Part shown: positions 59,400 through 64,000 of the stretch, in pieces | Layout: each line of letters starts with the position of its first letter | Numbering within the stretch: the stretch's first letter is position 1 | Translations under genes and position numbers: made by a program | Notes under the pieces: generated by a model | The model's database searches: none | What the model saw: only the letters and a program-made list of their open reading frames with translations | What the model was told of the DNA's origin: nothing | Origin: Candidatus Obscuribacterium magneticum | GTDB lineage: Bacteria; Elusimicrobiota; Elusimicrobia; F11 | Reading direction: 5' to 3' | Assembly (NCBI GenBank): GCA_020523905.1 | Contig: JAJAPZ010000005.1 | Span: 1 to 64,000 of the forward strand | Length of the DNA: 64,000 nucleotides

Positions 59400-60845
59400 A
59401 TGAGCGGCATTTTTGGCGTGGTTTCAAACAAGGACTGCATCGAAACGTTGTTTTACGGGACCGATTATCATTCGCATCTGGGCACCCAGTTTGCGGGGCT
59501 GGCCGTCTGGTCGGACCGCCTGAGCAACAAGATTCACGACATCAGCCGGACGCAGTTCAAATCCAAATTTTTTGACGAGCTGGCGGCCTTAAAAGGCACC
59601 AAAGGCATCGGCGTCATCAGCGACTCTTATCCCCAGCCGCTCATCATCCATTCGAAGTTCGGACAATTCAGCATCTGCACCAACGGCTTTATCGACAACG
59701 CCAAGGAATTGATGGGGGAAATGCTGGCCGAAGGCGAGACCTTCAGCGACTCCTGCAACGGCCAGATCAACATGACGGAGCTGGTGGCCAAATTGATCAG
59801 CAAAGGAACCACGCTGATCGAGGGCATTGAACACATGTTCCTTAAGATCCGCGGCTCCTGTTCGCTTTTGATTCTCACGCAGGAGGGGATCTGGGCCGCC
59901 CGCGACAAGTGGGGCAACACGCCTCTGGTGGTGGGAGAGAAAGACGGCGACTGGGCCGTCACGACGGAAACGACCGCCTTCCCCAATCTCGGATTTGCCG
60001 TAAAAAAATTCATCGGGCCCGGCGAGATTATTTTCCTGGATACCAGCGGGATGCAGGTGAAAACCAACGCCCATCCCTGCAATCAAATCTGCGCTTTTCT
60101 CTGGATCTACACGGGCTTCCCGGCGTCGATCTATGAAGGCGTCAATGTCGAGGTCGTGCGGGAGCGGAGCGGCCGCCTTTTGGCGAAAAACGACGACGTC
60201 GAAGCCGACATCACGGCCGGCATCCCCGACTCAGGCACCACGCACGCCATCGGATATGCCATGGAATCAGAGGTTCCCTTTCGCCGTCCCCTCGTCAAGT
60301 ACACGCCGGGCTTTGACCGCAGCTACACGCCTCCCCTGCAGTCTCTTCGCGATTTGATCGCCCGGATGAAGCTGGTCCCCATCAAAGACATCATCGAAGG
60401 CCAGCGGATCGTCTTCTGCGACGATTCGATCGTTCGCGGAACCCAGTTTAAAAATTACACGATCAGGAAATTAAAGGAGAACGGCGCGAAGGAAATCCAT
60501 CTCCGGATCGCCTGCCCGCCCCTCATGTTCCCGTGCATGTTCAATTACTCGACACGCACCCGCGCGGAGCTGGCCGCCCGCCGCGCCATCAAGGACCTGG
60601 AAAAACAGGACCTCCAGGACGTCACCCCCTATCTCAATGAAGAGAGCCTCGAATACAAGCGCATGGTCGACTGGATCACCCGGGATCTGGACGTCACCAG
60701 CCTCAAGTACCAAAAACTTTCCGATATGGTGGACGCCATCGGCCTGCCCAAAGAGAGTCTGTGCCTCTACTGCTGGACGGGCGAGTGGCCCACCAAAAAA
60801 GAGGAGACGTCACCTCAAAAGGTTGCGGAACCAGCCCTCGTTTGA
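59400..60845 (+). CDS. Amidophosphoribosyltransferase-like protein (PurF homologue)
   Basis: A 481-residue PurF-like protein. The PRTase domain keeps the PRPP loop VFCDDSIVRGTQ (338-349), AGIPDSGTTHAIGYA, and cysteines at PCNQIC and LCLYC in the places of the [4Fe-4S] ligands of PurF. The N-terminal Ntn-glutaminase domain is changed. The nucleophile Cys that begins mature PurF is Ser (MSGIFGVV), and the glutamine-contact HRGQxSAG motif reads HLGTQFAG. It may use ammonia, be regulatory, or have another substrate. Strong AAGGAG upstream. The aminotransferase-like gene follows after 17 bases with its own AGGAGG. Confidence 0.85.
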   Translation: MSGIFGVVSNKDCIETLFYGTDYHSHLGTQFAGLAVWSDRLSNKIHDISRTQFKSKFFDELAALKGTKGIGVISDSYPQPLIIHSKFGQFSICTNGFIDNAKELMGEMLAEGETFSDSCNGQINMTELVAKLISKGTTLIEGIEHMFLKIRGSCSLLILTQEGIWAARDKWGNTPLVVGEKDGDWAVTTETTAFPNLGFAVKKFIGPGEIIFLDTSGMQVKTNAHPCNQICAFLWIYTGFPASIYEGVNVEVVRERSGRLLAKNDDVEADITAGIPDSGTTHAIGYAMESEVPFRRPLVKYTPGFDRSYTPPLQSLRDLIARMKLVPIKDIIEGQRIVFCDDSIVRGTQFKNYTIRKLKENGAKEIHLRIACPPLMFPCMFNYSTRTRAELAARRAIKDLEKQDLQDVTPYLNEESLEYKRMVDWITRDLDVTSLKYQKLSDMVDAIGLPKESLCLYCWTGEWPTKKEETSPQKVAEPALV

Positions 60846-60862
60846 ACGTTTTAGGAGGACCC

Positions 60863-62080
60863 ATGGACACAGCGTTTGGATTATCGGTTAAAAAAGAGGC
60901 GGACAAGCTGAAAGAAGCGGGGATGGACCCCAATCAGCTGGCAAACGCCCTGTGGAAGAAAGACGCCGCGGGCTTCAACTACGGCATCGGCATTATTCTG
61001 GACGAGCAAGGGCGCGCCATGGCGAGCTCGGCCACCCTCCTTGAATACGCGAAGCGGGAAGTGGAGGAGAGCGCCCTGGGCGACTACCGGAACTCCAACG
61101 CAATTCTGGAAGAGGTCAAAGCCGCCGCCCTCCAGTGGCAGCGCATCCCGGAAACCTATTGGAAAAATTTCAAGCTGATGCTGCCCTCGGACGCCGGCAC
61201 CGGCGCCATCCAAACGGCCCTCCAGGCGGCCCTCCTGATCAGCCCGAGTCTAACGGCGGTGGGAATTGAAGAGCTGGGCTGGCCGGCCTACAAGGCCATG
61301 GCGAAAGCAGCCCGGCTTCAGGTCAAGGAATTCCCTCACGAATCGGTCATTTCCGAAAAAGGGGTCCTTCCCCTCTATCAGGCGGGGCCCATGAACACGA
61401 CGGGGTTCGTCCAAAACCCGTCGGTGGTGGCGGCGCGAGCCAAAAAGGCGGCGCAAGGCGGCTCCGTGGTTCTTCTCGACCGGGCGTATTCCGGATTTGA
61501 GTTCGCACGGGACCTCGCCTCCTCCAGCTACGACCAGATCATGAAAAAGAGCTGCCAGCTACAGCTGGCCCCTTTTCTTGAGGCAGGGGCCGCCTTCCTC
61601 CTGGCGATCAGCCCCACCAAAGCCTTCGTAACCTTCTCCTTACGGCCCTGCGGATTCTTCCTTCTCTATAATCCCGATTCCTCCAAGGAAAAAGAGATGA
61701 CCACACTCCTCAACACGGTCATGAGGGCGCGGGGATCCTCGTTCGAGCACGCCGTCACGCGCGCCTTCGCGAAAGCGATGATCAAAGACCGGCCGCGCCT
61801 GGAGGCCGAACACCAGGGGGCCTTGAAGAGATTGGCGGACGTCGAACGCCAGTGGAAAAAGCTGGTCAAAGGAAGTTCCATCGAATATGTCTTCGCCGAC
61901 AACTACGCCGGCCTTTTCCGAAACCTCAAGGCCAAAGAGGACGCGGCCTCTCACCTCTACGAGGAACATCTCTATCCCGTCTTAAGCGAGGGCCGCTGCC
62001 GCCTGAATGTGACGGGACTCCCCAAAGACCCGGCCGCCGCCCAAAAACACGTCTCCCTCTTCGCCACCTACTGCTATTAA
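60863..62080 (+). CDS. Aspartate/aromatic aminotransferase-like PLP protein
   Basis: A 405-residue class I aminotransferase relative. The phosphate-binding start DAGTGAI, DRAYSGFEF and the putative PLP lysine Lys253 in SPTKAFVTFSLRPCG fit the AspAT subgroup, as does GRCRLNVTGL near the C-terminus. The usual NPTG is changed to MNTTGF, so activity or substrate may differ. The start is ATG 60863, preceded by AGGAGG; a longer frame upstream is purF sequence. It is probably co-transcribed with the PurF-like gene. Confidence 0.78.
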   Translation: MDTAFGLSVKKEADKLKEAGMDPNQLANALWKKDAAGFNYGIGIILDEQGRAMASSATLLEYAKREVEESALGDYRNSNAILEEVKAAALQWQRIPETYWKNFKLMLPSDAGTGAIQTALQAALLISPSLTAVGIEELGWPAYKAMAKAARLQVKEFPHESVISEKGVLPLYQAGPMNTTGFVQNPSVVAARAKKAAQGGSVVLLDRAYSGFEFARDLASSSYDQIMKKSCQLQLAPFLEAGAAFLLAISPTKAFVTFSLRPCGFFLLYNPDSSKEKEMTTLLNTVMRARGSSFEHAVTRAFAKAMIKDRPRLEAEHQGALKRLADVERQWKKLVKGSSIEYVFADNYAGLFRNLKAKEDAASHLYEEHLYPVLSEGRCRLNVTGLPKDPAAAQKHVSLFATYCY

Positions 62081-62089
62081 AGACGGCTT

Positions 62090-62179
62090 CGTCACCCCGG
62101 CGAAAGCCGGGGTCCAGGCTTTGAACCCGCATTCTAAAGAATGTTTAAGACCTGGATACCGGCTTTCGCCGGTATGACG
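62090..62179. repeat. REP-like palindrome pair
   Basis: Units 62090-62118 (CACCCCGGC-GAAA-GCCGGGGTC) and 62151-62179 (ATACCGGC-TTTC-GCCGGTAT) sit in the gap after the aminotransferase-like gene. They belong to the same family as the copies in the liv locus. Confidence 0.92.
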
Positions 62180-62257
62180 ACTTTTCAGATGCCACGTCAT
62201 CTACGGCGCCTTTATTGGGTCGGTCTCTGAAGGCAACCAGTTTGGTATGCTTTCCAG

Positions 62258-62950
62258 ATGATCGGCTTTGAGGATCTCTTCGGACTTCCTCCGGCGAAGA
62301 TAAAACGCCGGGTCGTCATTCTGCCTTCGGCAGACCTTTCCCTTTTTACCGACTTAAAACCGAAATCCATCAGCCGGGGGAAATTTTTCTCCATCGCCAA
62401 CTCCCGGACGGCCAGCTTCCTCTCCACGCGCTTCAACTTTTTGGTGGGGGATGGCGTCCTCGGTTTGAAAGAGACTTTGGTGGAAGCGATCTATCTCTTC
62501 GGGCCGTGCGGAGGGCTTCCGGGGTGCTCGGTGGGAGAGAAGGTCGTCCTTCTGGAAGCGCTCAATTTCGAAAGTTTCAGCCAAATGGTCAAAGGAGAAC
62601 GTGTGGCGGAGCCCTCACGGCCGGACCGCACCCTCACCGATCAGCTTTTGCGCTTCGGCCGGGATTATTCCATCCAGCCCGCGAAGGGGGCCACGGTGAG
62701 CTCTCTCGTGCTCGAAGAGCTTCACGCCAAGGAACTCCGCCGGCAGGGGGTCACGTGCCTCGACATGGAAGCCTCGATCGTTTTTTCCGCAGCGACGGCC
62801 ATCGGCCGCCAGGCCGCGGCGCTCCTCTACGTCGCCGATGTCATCAACGAAAAACCTTTCTACAAACCCCTCAGCGCCGGCGACAAGGCCCGTCTCCAAC
62901 AGGGTCGAAAAATGTTGGCGCAATTTCTCATGGACTCCATGGCTCGATAG
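62258..62950 (+). CDS. Nucleoside phosphorylase-family protein
   Basis: A 230-residue protein of the PNP/UDP phosphorylase superfamily. The clearest motif is CLDMEASIVFSAATAIGRQAAALLYVADV, the DMExS-type nucleoside-binding segment. Substrate could be a purine nucleoside, uridine, MTA/SAH or futalosine. The N-terminal phosphate-loop motif is not obvious. It lies 17 bases before the radical SAM gene and follows the PurF-like pair, which makes a nucleotide-related role reasonable. Confidence 0.75.
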   Translation: MIGFEDLFGLPPAKIKRRVVILPSADLSLFTDLKPKSISRGKFFSIANSRTASFLSTRFNFLVGDGVLGLKETLVEAIYLFGPCGGLPGCSVGEKVVLLEALNFESFSQMVKGERVAEPSRPDRTLTDQLLRFGRDYSIQPAKGATVSSLVLEELHAKELRRQGVTCLDMEASIVFSAATAIGRQAAALLYVADVINEKPFYKPLSAGDKARLQQGRKMLAQFLMDSMAR

Positions 62951-62963
62951 AAAGGAGCGGTGA

Positions 62964-64000
62964 ATGCCACCGACCCCCGCGACGCATGTGCATGACTATG
63001 TCGCCCGGCGCTTCCCGAAGCTGGGCCTCAACAAGCGGCGGGAAACGGCGCGGCTTCTTTTTGAAATCTCAAAGCGGGATGGGCTTCCCCTTGAATCCAT
63101 CCTCCCCCACGGCGAATTCCACCAATACCGTGACATAAAAAGTTTCCTCGTTAAAAAACGTTTTCCCAACAGCCACACGAAGGCGGCGTTGGGAAATTAT
63201 TATCTCCCCCAACTGGACGTCAATCCCGACAACGCCGTGCGACTTAACCGGCCGGTTTTTGCCCCGCGGATAATTTACGTTGAGGACGCTGTATCCGACG
63301 CTTCGTTGGTCAGGAAGTTCGGAGCGGCTTTCCCGCAAGCCGCGATCACCCCGATCCCCCGCTTAAAAGAATTCTTGAAGGGAAAACCATTCGCCATCGC
63401 CGATTACAACCGCCGAACCGAGGCGTTGTTTATCGTCCGCCAGATCACGGATTATTTCGAGCCCTGCCCCTGTACAAAAAAGGCCGTCCACTGCGGCTAC
63501 AACATCATGAACTTAGGGTTAGGCTGCCCTTTCGAGTGCACCTATTGTTATTTGCAGGAGTATCAGGACGTCCCCGGCATAGTCATCCCCGCCAACATAG
63601 AGGATTTCTTCAAAACTTTCGATCCGAAGAAATTAAAACGGGGGGTTTTCGGCGGAGTGCGGGTTGGGACGGGGGAGTTCACTGATTCCCTTGTGCTCGA
63701 TCACATTACGGGCTTTTCGTCGACCCTCATTGACTTTTTCAGGCAATTTCCGGAAGTCTTTTTCGAGTTCAAAACAAAAAGCGTCAACATCGGGAACATC
63801 CTCACCTCCGCACCAGCTCCCAATGTCGTGGTCTCCTGGTCCCTGAACCCTCAAAAAATAATTGATTCGGAAGAAGCCATGACCGCTCCTCTCGATGACC
63901 GCCTTAAGGCCGCCCGAACGTTGACCGAGGCCGGCCACCGGGTGGGATTTCATTTCGATCCGATTATTGACACTGAAGGGTGGGAAAAAGATTATGCGGA
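62964..64000 (+). CDS. Spore photoproduct lyase-like radical SAM protein (3' truncated)
   Basis: Open to the window edge (345 codons seen). The radical SAM cluster motif is Cys188, Cys192 and Cys195 in LGCPFECTYCYLQEY, and FEFKTKSVNIGN with GTGEFTDSL match the SplB/DNA-repair photolyase family. An extra cysteine group (EPCPCTKKAVHC) precedes it at about 167-178. The start is ATG 62964, with AAAGGAG upstream. Family members outside spore formers are common in environmental genomes and their lesion or substrate is mostly unknown. Confidence 0.85.
   Translation, partial: MPPTPATHVHDYVARRFPKLGLNKRRETARLLFEISKRDGLPLESILPHGEFHQYRDIKSFLVKKRFPNSHTKAALGNYYLPQLDVNPDNAVRLNRPVFAPRIIYVEDAVSDASLVRKFGAAFPQAAITPIPRLKEFLKGKPFAIADYNRRTEALFIVRQITDYFEPCPCTKKAVHCGYNIMNLGLGCPFECTYCYLQEYQDVPGIVIPANIEDFFKTFDPKKLKRGVFGGVRVGTGEFTDSLVLDHITGFSSTLIDFFRQFPEVFFEFKTKSVNIGNILTSAPAPNVVVSWSLNPQKIIDSEEAMTAPLDDRLKAARTLTEAGHRVGFHFDPIIDTEGWEKDYA

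Overview
The window reads as bacterial chromosome with housekeeping genes on both strands: ribosomal proteins L13 and S9, TyrS, RsmA, HU, GreA, peptide deformylase, sugar-phosphate enzymes and threonine biosynthesis. A class A penicillin-binding protein, several lipoprotein or signal peptides and a SurA-like parvulin point to a didermic, peptidoglycan-bearing cell. A 3264-residue multi-domain membrane protein, PKD arrays and abundant REP-like palindromes recall Omnitrophota and related lineages known mainly from metagenomes. That placement is inference; no marker here fixes the phylum.

Layout. 1-6512 (+): end of a PKD-repeat surface protein, a ParB-like protein and a class A PBP. 6524-11270 (-): tal-pgi fusion, pgl and pfk, a compact sugar-phosphate operon. 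11642-15410 (-): tyrS, then the overlapping genes DUF3467-cinA-rsmA. 15502-24019 (-): aminotransferase, hom, thrC and the branched-chain amino acid ABC transporter livKHMGF, with REP clusters in the gaps. 24210-28007 (-): HU, TPR protein, rpsI, rplM, SurA-like PPIase. 28244-32148: asd (-), an ACT-ACT protein and def (+), then greA and a DUF4015 lipoprotein (-). 32311-42105 (+): the giant protein. 42102-45455: DUF2079 membrane protein, an AAA/DUF4143 ATPase, an apparent IS481 relic with a tandem repeat, tRNA-Ser(GCT) and a palindromic element. 45483-55819: GIY-YIG and PilZ (+), then (-) DEAD helicase, radC, an ORF6N protein, a DUF1846 / small membrane ORF / cysE / phosphoesterase operon, and a PKD / two CsgG-FlgO-like / NCS2 permease operon. 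56038-64000: a DUF1016 nuclease, a PLD-family protein, a Fic module, then (+) a PurF-like protein, an aspartate-aminotransferase-like protein, a nucleoside phosphorylase and a spore-photolyase-like radical SAM protein cut by the window edge.

Functional links. The tal-pgi, pgl and pfk genes join upper glycolysis to the pentose phosphate route. asd, hom and thrC give the aspartate-semialdehyde to threonine path, next to a high-affinity branched-chain amino acid importer. Many overlaps (ATGA, TGATG, TAATG, GTGA) show translationally coupled operons.

Most distinctive signals: (1) palindromic repeats that enter reading frames, supplying the start and signal-peptide core of LivK, an internal segment of the giant protein, the C-terminal tail of phosphofructokinase and the n-region of a CsgG/FlgO-like protein; (2) the giant protein, with a duplicated membrane/helical module, three RNA-polymerase-alpha-CTD-like repeats and HEAT repeats; (3) a PurF homologue whose glutaminase cysteine is serine; (4) a Fic module bracketed by a duplicated phospholipase-D gene tail; (5) a pair of parS-like palindromes; (6) two small membrane ORFs of 22 and 42 codons. 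No rRNA, CRISPR array, complete IS or prophage was seen.
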